From Calothrix anomala FACHB-343 (lineage in GTDB: Bacteria; Cyanobacteriota; Cyanobacteriia; Cyanobacteriales; Nostocaceae): DNA of 64,000 bases. Positions 43,229 to 50,730 of this stretch are shown piece after piece. The position numbers were made by a program, and so were the translations under genes. The stretch is from the NCBI RefSeq assembly GCF_014696435.1, contig NZ_JACJQG010000001.1:1-64000 (forward strand), written 5' to 3'. Numbering within the stretch: position 1 is the stretch's first letter; every line of letters starts with the position of its first letter. Below the pieces are notes generated by a model. The model ran no database searches. It saw only the letters and a program-made list of their open reading frames with translations, and was not told the origin of the DNA.

Positions 43229-43658
43229 TTATGATTTTTTCCGGAATCGCCTATGGAGTTGAGATAAGCGTTTAACATAGGTGATAGCTGATCAACCATT
43301 GGTTTAAGCTTATCAACTTGTTCACTTGTCAAAAGATTTCGAGTATAAGCTCGTCGCAACCAGTACCTAGTTTCGTTTAAAGAGCCTCTTGCTATTCTGA
43401 CAAAACGGCGATTTTCCTGAAAGTTGTACCGACCAGTACCCTTCGGGTTCGTCACTTGCTTTATGCCGGGAAACCCGTCCACCGCAGTGACTCACCTTCT
43501 GCTATATTTGCACCGATACTATCTACTGAACGAACAATTTGTTTACCAACGGTATCTTTAGCAAATTCATCCCATTTGCCAACAATATTCCAAATCTCGT
43601 CAGCTAGTTTCTCAGCTAATTGGTAAACTTGTAAGTTCTCAAAATTCGGTTTTGCCAT
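43222..43658 (-). pseudogene. Four-helix-bundle (23S rRNA intervening-sequence type) protein, broken by a 56-bp insertion
   Basis: Two overlapping reading frames encode the halves of one protein of the S23/four-helix-bundle family, which is common in cyanobacteria and of unclear function. The N-terminal half ends VDSIGANIAEG and then reads into foreign sequence that stops after ten codons. The C-terminal half resumes at GRYNFQENRRFVRIARGSL in another frame. Removing 43438-43493 (56 bp) restores one continuous frame of 126 residues, the normal family length, with the expected junction IAEGTGRYNFQ. The gene is therefore very likely inactive unless a truncated product has a role. Confidence 0.88.
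43438..43493. repeat. 56-bp structured insertion in the four-helix-bundle gene
   Basis: The inserted segment contains two small hairpins (CGGG-TTT-CCCG and ACCC-GAA-GGGT) and a TCACT/AGTGA pair. It is flanked by ACC on both sides, which could be a 3-bp target duplication around a 53-bp element. The GAAGGGT hairpin resembles the ACCCTTCGGG segment nested in the element at 48306. Confidence 0.75.
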
Positions 43659-43738
43659 CCATTATATAGTCAGTTGCTATGGAATTATCTTTAAAACTTT
43701 TCCATAGTGTATGTGATGTACTTATACTTTGACCACAT

Positions 43739-43864
43739 ACCACTAACAACTGACTACTTACTACGGACAATGGCCAGTTGTCTTGTATGTGATGTGCTTA
43801 TACTTTGATCGCATACCACTAACAACTGACCACTGACCACTGACCACTGACCACTGACTATTGA
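43739..43864. repeat. Tandem repeats downstream of cysH
   Basis: CACTAACAACTGAC units appear twice, near 43740 and 43818. The second is followed by about five copies of the heptamer ACTGACC. The segment GTGATGT(A/G)CTTATACTTTGA is also present twice (about 43710 and 43789), so a ~79-bp block is directly duplicated. Confidence 0.7.
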
Positions 43865-44590
43865 CTAAATATGAATCCCACATTCAGTTTTGCCGGTTCC
43901 CCGCCAACGTCCAGCGCGTTCGTCTTCACCATCAGCAACTTTGGTGGTGATGGGTTCATCGCCAATGCTGGGATAGCCTTGGTCGTGTAATGGGTTGTAA
44001 ATTACTCCATGTTCAGCTACGTAAGCCCAGCTATCTTGGCGTGTCCAGTTAGCTAAAGGATTAATTTTTAAGCGTCCTTGGCTATCTAATTCGACAAAGG
44101 GCATGTTAGCACGGGTGACTGCTTGGTCGCGACGACGACCAGTAATCCAAGCTACGGTGTTGAGTTCGTCTAAACCCCTCATCAGAGGTTCAATTTTGGT
44201 TACTTGGTGGAATTGGGTAATATCTTTATCCCAAAGTGCTTCACCATATTTTGCAATAAAGGCTTCGCGGCTATCTACATCTGGAGTTTTGTAGGTTTGC
44301 AAATCCAGGTTATAGATTTCTTTGCTTTTCGCAACTAATTCTAAGGTTTGGGGGAAGTGGAATAGGGTATCGAGAAAAATAACTGGGACTGGATGTTTCA
44401 GTTCAGAGTAAAGAATATGGGTAATTATCATGTCATCCACGTTAAAGGCGCTGGTTTGTACCAGTCCTGTGGGGATATTTTCTATAGACCAGGCCAGTAT
44501 CTCTTTAGGAGTGGCAGTTTCAAATTGTTGATTTAACTGCTCTAGATCAAATTCGGTTGTTTGGGTTTTAGAGATCGTGGAAGCTGTCAT
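43865..44590 (-). CDS. cysH: Phosphoadenylyl-sulfate (PAPS) reductase
   Basis: A 241-residue CysH, which reduces PAPS to sulfite with thioredoxin or glutaredoxin in assimilatory sulfate reduction. Evidence is the ATP-PPase-like core (TSAFNVDDMIITHIL, FLDTLFHFPQT), ITGRRRDQAVTRA, and the catalytic C-terminal KTECGIHI. The Cys in that tail is the only cysteine in the protein, so the Fe-S cysteines of APS reductases are absent and PAPS is the expected substrate. No other sulfate-assimilation gene is next to it; the ATG at 44590 faces a 354-bp divergent intergenic region. Confidence 0.92.
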   Translation of the reverse strand: MTASTISKTQTTEFDLEQLNQQFETATPKEILAWSIENIPTGLVQTSAFNVDDMIITHILYSELKHPVPVIFLDTLFHFPQTLELVAKSKEIYNLDLQTYKTPDVDSREAFIAKYGEALWDKDITQFHQVTKIEPLMRGLDELNTVAWITGRRRDQAVTRANMPFVELDSQGRLKINPLANWTRQDSWAYVAEHGVIYNPLHDQGYPSIGDEPITTKVADGEDERAGRWRGTGKTECGIHI

Positions 44591-44944
44591 GATAATTTTT
44601 AGCTAAATGGTTCTTGAACTTCAACAAAATTTATTTTATCCCAAAAAGGTACACAAAAAGGCACATAAACCGCTAGGGAATGAGGTAATTTTAAAGCTAT
44701 TATTTAGTAATAATTGATACTAAATCAGTAGAAATATACTTGACATCAGCAAATCTATATATATAAAGCCCAGACAGTCCTTGCATCTGGATAAATTTCG
44801 GCAATTCAGCAGCCTCTTCTGTAAGTAATCGCTACAGGCTTTACTAAGAAACTTTACGGAATCTTAACTTTTACCGTATTTCTATGGATATAAAATACCA
44901 TCCTGATATTCTTAAAGAATCCTTAACTTGCAGGGATCAAAAAA
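44591..44944. other. Divergent regulatory region between cysH and a small membrane-protein gene
   Basis: No gene seen. It holds the promoter-like pair at 44740 for the + strand gene and must also contain the cysH promoter. The second half has several CTTAAC/TCTTAA tracts with no recognised operator. The leader of the small gene would be about 170 nt, long enough for post-transcriptional control. Confidence 0.5.
44740..44767 (+). promoter_or_regulatory. Sigma70-like promoter upstream of the 34-residue protein gene
   Basis: TTGACA and TATAAA separated by 16 bp, the best housekeeping-type promoter match I noticed in the window. It points towards the small gene starting at 44945. Confidence 0.6.
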
Positions 44945-45049
44945 ATGAACAGTTCAAAAACTCCGGGTTCTTTGGGTGTATCTATAGTTATGGGCGCTTT
45001 AATTGCTTTGACAAGCGCTAGCATTATTACCATCATGAATGCATTTTAA
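44945..45049 (+). CDS. Small one-span membrane protein of 34 residues
   Basis: A tiny gene encoding 34 residues: a polar N-terminus (MNSSKTPGSLG), one hydrophobic span of about 20 residues (VSIVMGALIALTSASIITIM) and a short tail. AGGGA lies about 9 bp before the ATG. A good promoter lies upstream and a hairpin downstream (45085), so it looks like a complete single-gene unit. The size and layout recall the low-molecular-weight subunits of photosystems, cytochrome b6f or NDH-1, but it matches none that I can recall. Function unknown. Confidence 0.6.
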   Translation: MNSSKTPGSLGVSIVMGALIALTSASIITIMNAF

Positions 45050-45084
45050 AAAAAGCCAGCAAATTTTTAGCAAATAAACTTTAC

Positions 45085-45115
45085 AAGCCTTTCTGTGATG
45101 CTGCAGAGGGGCTTT
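45085..45115 (+). terminator. Hairpin after the 34-residue protein gene
   Basis: AAGCCTTTCTG pairs with CAGAGGGGCTT over 11 bp (two G-T pairs) with an 8-base loop, followed by a weak T-rich tract. It lies 36 bp past the stop codon. Confidence 0.5.
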
Positions 45116-45226
45116 AAGGTTTTGTCATTAGTCATTTGTCATTAGTCATTTGTCATACCAATTTAAAAAGACAATGGGACAGACACACAAGCCTAATACC
45201 AATTCCAGAAAAAATGAGACAGATGC

Positions 45227-45305
45227 GTAGGTTGGGTTGAACGGAGTGAAACCCAACAATTACAGGACTTTGGGGTGTTGGGTTTCGTTCCTCAACCCAA
45301 CCTAC
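45227..45305. repeat. Palindromic repeat, GTAGGTTGGGTT family, copy 3
   Basis: Starts GTAGGTTGGGTTGAAC and ends CAACCCAACCTAC with AACCCAACA and TGTTGGGTT inner arms. It is the shortest and cleanest of the three full copies, so it probably shows the uninterrupted form. Confidence 0.78.
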
Positions 45306-45358
45306 ATCCACATCATAATTTTTTGTGAAATGGTATTACCTTGTGTAAACCAAAGAAT

Positions 45359-45430
45359 TACAGGACTTTGGATTGTTGGGTTACCCTGCGGGAAGCCCCT
45401 TTGCGTCTACGTTCCTCAACCCAATCTACG
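45359..45430. repeat. Half copy of the GTAGGTTGGGTT repeat carrying a nested ~27-bp insertion
   Basis: It shares ACAGGACTTTGG and the right arm with copy 3. The arm GTTGGGTT is separated from CGTTCCTCAACCCA by a foreign GC-rich segment (ACCCTGCGGGAAGCCCCTTT and a few more bases) that is absent from copy 3. This is a small element inserted into another repeat. Confidence 0.65.
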
Positions 45431-45591
45431 TGCTACCAAGGACAGGACTTTTAAAACATCCTCTGAAATTTTGAATTTTGAATTTTGAATTTTGAATTTT
45501 AAAATAACGGGAAAGACTACCTTAATGCTTCACCGAGTCTTCCCGTCTCTGCGTCAGCCAAAATCATACCCTTCGCCAAAAATGCTGATGA

Positions 45592-47907
45592 TTATGAGGT
45601 TTCCTTGGTGAATTCAGAGGAGCGGATTTCTGATTGCTCAGAGAATACATTTCTGATTTCTGAGTTGTCTGACTGGTTGCTAACTTTCATGGCGACTACA
45701 TCTTGGTAAGAAAAACTGCGTAAAGATGACATCATAGAATTGATGCGATCGGCATGTAGCTTCATGGTTAAGAGAATTTTCGGTAATTTCTGAATCAGAA
45801 ACTCTAAATTGACGGCTTGGGTGTGATAGCTAATTTCTCCGTTGGGGTGAGGATAGTTCAATTGATATAGGCGCAAAAGTTCCAGCAATTTTTGGATGCT
45901 GTCGCCGATATCGGAAAGATGAGAAGAGATAAAGTTAACAGGGTTTTGAATTTGATGGGCGACACCCAAAGCCCAGATCCCAACGCTGGACATTTTTTCA
46001 CTTTTAATTAGTTGTGCTTGGGTTTTTTGGATTTGCTCTAGGGCTTGTACTAGTTGTTTGGCTTGTTCTGTAGCAGCTGATTCTGCTGCACGACTATTTT
46101 CATATAGTTGTGCGTGCTGAATAGTTAGCACCGCTTCATCAGCGACATTCTGCAACAAATCAATTTCTTCTTCTTGCCAATTTCTTGGTGTAAAACACTC
46201 ATGGGCAATAATTAATCCCCATAATTGGTTACCCATTGAAATGGGGACGATTAAATTTGCTTTTACCTGAAGACTGAGTAAAAATTCTCGATGACAAGGT
46301 GTAATATCTTCTGAGGCTGTATTGTTAATGGCTCTGACTCTACCACGTAAGTAAAGACGGGCAGATTCTTCGGGAAAACATTCTAATGGTGTTTTCAGCC
46401 CTAAAATTGGACGCAAGTTACTGTCTGCATCTTCTACAATAACTTCTCCTTCATCGTCACCAAAAAGTTGATAAATTAATACCCGGTCTGTTTTCAGAAG
46501 TTTGCGCACTTCTTGAACGAGGGTTTGCAAGGTGATTTTATAGTCGAGATTGCGACGTATTTGATCGGAAACTTGCTTAATGACTCTGGTGAGATCTAGA
46601 GATTTTTGTAATTGGGCTGTGCGCTCTGTGACTAATTTTTCTAAATTAGAGTTCAGGGTGTGGACTTGTTGGTACATTTGCTGTTGCTGAATAGCGATCG
46701 CAAATTGATCGGCTATGGCGCGTCCTAAGGATATTTCTTCTGGCTTCCATTCAGGGGCTTGTCCTTTTCTTTCTTCTAGCCAAGCTGCAAAGGAAAGTCG
46801 GGGTAGTCTTTGTCTGTCGCTGGTATCTCGTTCTCCCGCCCACAAAATTTCTTGATTCAATTCAGGACGAAAAATAGTTAAAATCCCGATAAAACTTTGA
46901 CGGTAGCTGAGGGGAATAATTAACATCCCCCGGATTTTAGTTTGTGAGAATAGGGGCGCTAAATCTTGCCAATGGCGTTCTTTATGCAGATCGTTGATTG
47001 CCCAAATGTTACCTATTTTACATTCCCCTAGCCAGTCTTGCCAAAGAGGATGCTGCTCTATAACATTACTTGCTTGTCCTTGGGGTAATGTTGGCTGTTC
47101 GCCGCAGGTGTATAACTCGGCACCTTGTTCTACATAAACTCTGCCGCCACTACCACCAAAAGCAGCAACAGTAGCTTCTAGTGCAGTTTGACATTGAATT
47201 GTTGGTAAGGAATGTAAGAGAGTGGTGATTTGATTGACGATCGCTTCTTGCTGCTTTTCTGCACGTACTTGGTTGAGTAGGTGACTTTGGGCGATCGCTA
47301 CTGCTATGTGATCTGCTGCTTGCTGGACTAATTGCAGTTCCCGTTTCTCAACATTTTTGGGCGTACTGTGGTGTGATACCAACAAGCCCCATAATCTAGG
47401 TTTAGCTAATTGGTCTTTGGGATCGTGATGGACAATAGGCACAACTAGCGAAGACTGCACGCCCATTGCCGTTAGATAATCAATATGGCATTGGTCTACC
47501 GTGCGATAGTAGAGATTTTCACTACTGAGAGATTTACCAGTATCTGGACTATCTAATGGTGACAGCCCAATCCGCCCATTGGCTACATTCACAATTGAAC
47601 GCTGTCGCGCTCGCAGAAACATATCTCGCGCTTCTTGGGGAATGTCAGTAGCCGGAAAGTGTAACCCTAACAGAGATGGTAGACGCTGTTGATGTATAGA
47701 TTCGGCAACTACTTCCCCACTACCATCACGATCAAAGCGATATACCATTACCCGATCTGTCTGCAAAAATGCCCTGATTTCTGTAACACTGGTGGTTAAT
47801 ATCTCTTTTAGTTCCAAAGACTGTCTAATTCGAGATGTTATGCGATTTAGCAAACTATCTTCGGAAATTATTCTGTCTAAATTTTGTGAGTAGTCAGGAT
47901 GATTCAT
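45592..47907 (-). CDS. PAS-less (Cph2-type) phytochrome with an extra GAF and a truncated kinase part
   Basis: A 771-residue photoreceptor. GAF1 (about 15-210) has the phytochrome DIP motif (FPATDIPQEARDMF, Asp88) and a bilin-attachment Cys140-His141 in TVDQCHIDYL. A PHY-like domain follows (about 225-410) with tongue elements WAG at 356-358 and PRLSF at 369-373. No PAS domain precedes the GAF, so this is the knotless group of which Cph2 is the model. After a coiled coil, a third, cyanobacteriochrome-like GAF (about 440-600) has Cys538-His539. The last part is a HisKA-like helix pair with a weakened H-box (GVAHQIQNPVNF, His651). No HATPase follows and the protein ends in a Ser/Glu-rich tail. 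It probably senses red/far-red light and signals through partners. Confidence 0.82.
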   Translation of the reverse strand: MNHPDYSQNLDRIISEDSLLNRITSRIRQSLELKEILTTSVTEIRAFLQTDRVMVYRFDRDGSGEVVAESIHQQRLPSLLGLHFPATDIPQEARDMFLRARQRSIVNVANGRIGLSPLDSPDTGKSLSSENLYYRTVDQCHIDYLTAMGVQSSLVVPIVHHDPKDQLAKPRLWGLLVSHHSTPKNVEKRELQLVQQAADHIAVAIAQSHLLNQVRAEKQQEAIVNQITTLLHSLPTIQCQTALEATVAAFGGSGGRVYVEQGAELYTCGEQPTLPQGQASNVIEQHPLWQDWLGECKIGNIWAINDLHKERHWQDLAPLFSQTKIRGMLIIPLSYRQSFIGILTIFRPELNQEILWAGERDTSDRQRLPRLSFAAWLEERKGQAPEWKPEEISLGRAIADQFAIAIQQQQMYQQVHTLNSNLEKLVTERTAQLQKSLDLTRVIKQVSDQIRRNLDYKITLQTLVQEVRKLLKTDRVLIYQLFGDDEGEVIVEDADSNLRPILGLKTPLECFPEESARLYLRGRVRAINNTASEDITPCHREFLLSLQVKANLIVPISMGNQLWGLIIAHECFTPRNWQEEEIDLLQNVADEAVLTIQHAQLYENSRAAESAATEQAKQLVQALEQIQKTQAQLIKSEKMSSVGIWALGVAHQIQNPVNFISSHLSDIGDSIQKLLELLRLYQLNYPHPNGEISYHTQAVNLEFLIQKLPKILLTMKLHADRINSMMSSLRSFSYQDVVAMKVSNQSDNSEIRNVFSEQSEIRSSEFTKETS

Positions 47908-48599
47908 TCGGTATTTATACCTTGATGTAAAGTATTAAAAGGTAGATGCACCGAACCCTGTATAACAGATCAAGCTTTGTAATCTATCTAATTGAATTAG
48001 ATGCTTACGTATTTACACTGTATTTGCACACATTATAAAATTTTATAGGCATCTGACGCTAAGTTAGCAAGTAAAATATATGTCAATATAATTGTTGAAT
48101 ATGCTCATGCAGCAAGTGTTGCGAATGGATTAAATCTTAGCAGTAATTGCGATGTGATACGTGCATGAATTTTATCAATGAGCAGAATAGAAAATTGGTA
48201 TGCATTGGTCATTGGTATGGTTGTATCGGGTTGCAATGCGATGAGATTTTTCTTCAAAATATCGATTCAAGGGACTTCCAGAGAATAAATTACCCAATTT
48301 ATTCAGGACTTACGCAAAATACCTTTGAAACTCTTATTTCTTCGTGTTCTACCCTTCGGGAACGGCTTCGCCGAACGTGTCTTTGCGGTTCGATTCTTCC
48401 GTAGTTTGTGCGTAAGTCCAATTATTTAAGGAGATTTTTCTTTGCTCCCCCTGCTCCCTGCCCCTCCGCCTTTTTGGTCATTGGTAAGGTTGTATGGGGA
48501 TGCAATGCGATCGCATCCTTATGTAATACGATTCAACTCCATCCTGTTTAACCCTATGATGGCTGGTAGAAATGGGAGTGCAAGCAAGGATGGCAGCAA
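47908..48599. other. Intergenic region with a MITE-like element
   Basis: No convincing gene. The first 250 bp, AT-rich, should hold the promoter of the phytochrome gene. A short frame at 48147-48404 runs into the element at 48306-48419 and lacks any recognisable domain. GTCATTGGTA-TGGTTGTA-GGG-TGCAATGCGAT occurs twice in diverged form (about 48207 and 48477), a direct repeat flanking the element. Confidence 0.55.
48306..48419. mobile_element. MITE-like element with 11-bp terminal inverted repeats
   Basis: Ends GGACTTACGCA and TGCGTAAGTCC are perfect 11-bp inverted repeats 114 bp apart with no coding capacity, fitting a miniature inverted-repeat element. Its centre carries a GC-rich palindromic piece (ACCCTTCGGGAACGGCTTCG) placed between TTCGTGTTCT and GTGTCTTTGCGG, as if a second small element had inserted. 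Confidence 0.6.
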
Positions 48600-48875
48600 A
48601 TGCGATTGATTTTATATAGCAAACCGGGATGTCATTTATGTGAGGGTTTGCAGGAAAAGCTGGAAAAAATCCAAAATCTGACTTTTGAGTTAGAGATCCG
48701 CGATATTACTACAAGTGAAGATTGGTTTTTAGCTTATCAGTATGAAATACCCGTTTTATATCTCGTCAACCCCCAACAGGAAGGCGTGAGCGAGCAACCT
48801 TTACCCCGTCCTTCACCTCGTGCTAGCGTGCAACAGTTGGAGCAAATGCTGCGTAAGTATTTCCCTAATGATTAA
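48600..48875 (+). CDS. Glutaredoxin-like thioredoxin-fold protein
   Basis: A 91-residue glutaredoxin-family (DUF836-like) protein. LYSKPGCHLCEGLQEKL holds a CxxC active site (Cys-His-Leu-Cys) at the end of the first strand, and IPVLYLVNP supplies the conserved cis-Pro. Expected role: dithiol-disulphide exchange in the cytosol, partner unknown. The gene ends 47 bp before murE and is probably cotranscribed with it; the link between the two is not obvious. Confidence 0.85.
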   Translation: MRLILYSKPGCHLCEGLQEKLEKIQNLTFELEIRDITTSEDWFLAYQYEIPVLYLVNPQQEGVSEQPLPRPSPRASVQQLEQMLRKYFPND

Positions 48876-48922
48876 AATAATGCAGAATAAGCCCAAGAAA
48901 AGCGTGCGGCGAGGTTCACAAC

Positions 48923-50416
48923 ATGAAACTGCGGGAATTACTAGCAGCGATAGATTCTGTAGAGCAATTACCTAATCATCAAGCTGTGGCGGATGTAGAA
49001 GTACAGGGATTGAAAACAAATTCCCATGCTTGTGGTGCGGGTGATTTGTTTATTGGTATGCCAGGAACTAGGGTAGATGGTGGAGAATTTTGGCCAAGTG
49101 CGATCGCTTCCGGTGCAGTAGCGGCGATTGTCTCTCCCCAAGCTGCCCAGAAAAATCCGCCTAATAATCAGGCGGTTGTCATTAGCGCTAGTGATATGAC
49201 TCAAGCCTGTGCCCAATTAGCCGGTGCTTTTTACGATTATCCAGGAAAAAAGCTGAAATTAGTTGGTGTCACTGGTACTAATGGTAAAACCACAACTACT
49301 CACCTGATTGAATATCTTTTAAGTCAAGCCAAATTACCCACAGCTTTGATGGGGACTCTCTACACGCGCTGGCCTGGTTTTAGCGAAACTGCGGTACATA
49401 CCACACCCTTTGCGGTGGAACTACAACAACAGCTAGCCCAAGCTGTTGATGCTGGGTGTGAGTATGGCGTGATGGAAGTAAGTTCTCATGCTTTAGCCCA
49501 AGGTAGAGTCTTGGGTTGTGAGTTTGAGGTAGGAGTATTTAGCAATCTCACCCAAGATCACCTGGATTATCACCGGGATATGGAAGATTATTTTGGGGCG
49601 AAAGCTTTGTTATTTAGTCCCAATTATCTCAAAGGGAGAGCGATAATTAATGCTGACGATGCTTATGGCAAAAGATTAATTGCATCGTTAAGTCCAGATA
49701 AGGTTTGGAGTTACAGCGTTAACGATCGCGCTGATTTTTACATGAGCGATCTCAATTATGAACCAAATGGTGTCAGTGGAACTTTACATACACCTAAAGG
49801 AGACATAGCTTTTCGTTCGCCTTTGGTTGGTCAATATAATTTAGAAAATCTCTTAGCAGCTGTCGCCGCAGTTTTACACTTAGGTTTAGATTTGCAGCTA
49901 GTGGCAGCTAGTATACCTGAGTTTCCTGGCGTACCGGGAAGAATGGAACGAGTGCAGATTGCTGACAACCAAGATATTAGCGTGATTGTGGATTACGCCC
50001 ATACACCAGATAGCTTAGAGAACTTGCTGAAAGCTGCTCGTCCGTTTATTCCCGGTAAAATGATTTGCGTATTTGGTTGTGGTGGCGATCGCGATCGCAC
50101 TAAGCGCCCGAAAATGGGAAAAATCGCCGCCGAATTAGCTGATGTAGCGGTGGTAACTTCCGATAATCCCCGCACTGAAGACCCAGACAGGATTATTCAA
50201 GATATTTTGGCAGGTATTCCCGAAACGATAAATCCCACAGTTATTAGCGATCGCGCTACTGCTATTGAGACAGCAATTTTACAAGCTCAACCGGGAGATG
50301 GAGTATTACTTGCTGGCAAAGGTCACGAAGATTACCAAATTCTCGGTACAGAAAAAATTCACTTTGACGACAGAGAACAAGCAAGAGCTGCTTTACAAAC
50401 CAGATTAAAAATCTAA
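48923..50416 (+). CDS. murE: UDP-N-acetylmuramoyl-L-alanyl-D-glutamate--2,6-diaminopimelate ligase
   Basis: A 497-residue MurE, the cytosolic ligase that adds meso-diaminopimelate to the peptidoglycan stem peptide with ATP. The P-loop is GVTGTNGKTTTTHLIEYLL (about residue 113), the carbamylated-Lys region follows (GRAIINADDAYG), and DNPRTEDP near residue 414 is the DNPR motif that selects meso-DAP over Lys. C-terminal GKGHEDYQ is also conserved. Full length, no oddities. A hairpin 6 bp after the stop ends the transcript. Confidence 0.96.
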   Translation: MKLRELLAAIDSVEQLPNHQAVADVEVQGLKTNSHACGAGDLFIGMPGTRVDGGEFWPSAIASGAVAAIVSPQAAQKNPPNNQAVVISASDMTQACAQLAGAFYDYPGKKLKLVGVTGTNGKTTTTHLIEYLLSQAKLPTALMGTLYTRWPGFSETAVHTTPFAVELQQQLAQAVDAGCEYGVMEVSSHALAQGRVLGCEFEVGVFSNLTQDHLDYHRDMEDYFGAKALLFSPNYLKGRAIINADDAYGKRLIASLSPDKVWSYSVNDRADFYMSDLNYEPNGVSGTLHTPKGDIAFRSPLVGQYNLENLLAAVAAVLHLGLDLQLVAASIPEFPGVPGRMERVQIADNQDISVIVDYAHTPDSLENLLKAARPFIPGKMICVFGCGGDRDRTKRPKMGKIAAELADVAVVTSDNPRTEDPDRIIQDILAGIPETINPTVISDRATAIETAILQAQPGDGVLLAGKGHEDYQILGTEKIHFDDREQARAALQTRLKI

Positions 50417-50421
50417 AATTT

Positions 50422-50442
50422 ATGGTGGGCAATGCCCACCAT
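50422..50442 (+). terminator. Hairpin after murE
   Basis: ATGGTGGGC and GCCCACCAT form a perfect 9-bp stem around AAT directly after the murE stop. There is no T-run, so termination may be partial or the hairpin may protect the 3' end. The rest of the gap to 50730 is AT-rich with no gene seen. Confidence 0.55.
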
Positions 50443-50730
50443 CAGGTGTAAAGAATGATAACTATAAAAAATAATTAAAGCAGAGTTTGAAGATATCAAC
50501 AAACTTTAATCGTTAATTGTTAATTCTGAATTTATTTCAACTGCTTGATGCTTGCGACATCATAATGTAAATGATACACTCCATTAGTTTTATATTTCAT
50601 ATTCCAGAATTCATAATTAATATTAATTTTTTTAGCTTTCTGGCAAAAAAAGTAAACATTAGGATGAAAAGCAAAGACAAAATGGTCTTTTCCTCTCTCC
50701 TTCTATACCTCTCCTGGTTGTGCTTGGCTC

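Larger units (their letters stand above)
45050..45591. other. Repeat-filled intergenic region
   Basis: No convincing gene. In order: the terminator hairpin; heptamer units of AGTCATTTGTC type (45123-45157); a full GTAGGTTGGGTT palindrome (45227-45305); a half copy of it with a nested insertion (45359-45430); an ATTTTGA heptamer array (45467-45500). A short reading frame across the palindromes is an artefact. Confidence 0.7.

Noticed and set aside
43222-43658. Two separate small genes (43222-43482 and 43461-43658)
   Set aside because: They are the two halves of one four-helix-bundle protein; removing 56 bp fuses them in frame.
43865-44590. APS reductase instead of PAPS reductase
   Set aside because: The four Fe-S cysteines of APS reductases are absent; the only Cys is in the C-terminal ECGIH motif.
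45237-45488. An 83-codon + strand reading frame
   Set aside because: It is made of two palindromic repeat copies and a heptamer array.
48147-48404. An 85-codon + strand reading frame
   Set aside because: Its second half runs through the MITE-like element at 48306-48419, it has no recognisable domain and no good ribosome-binding site.
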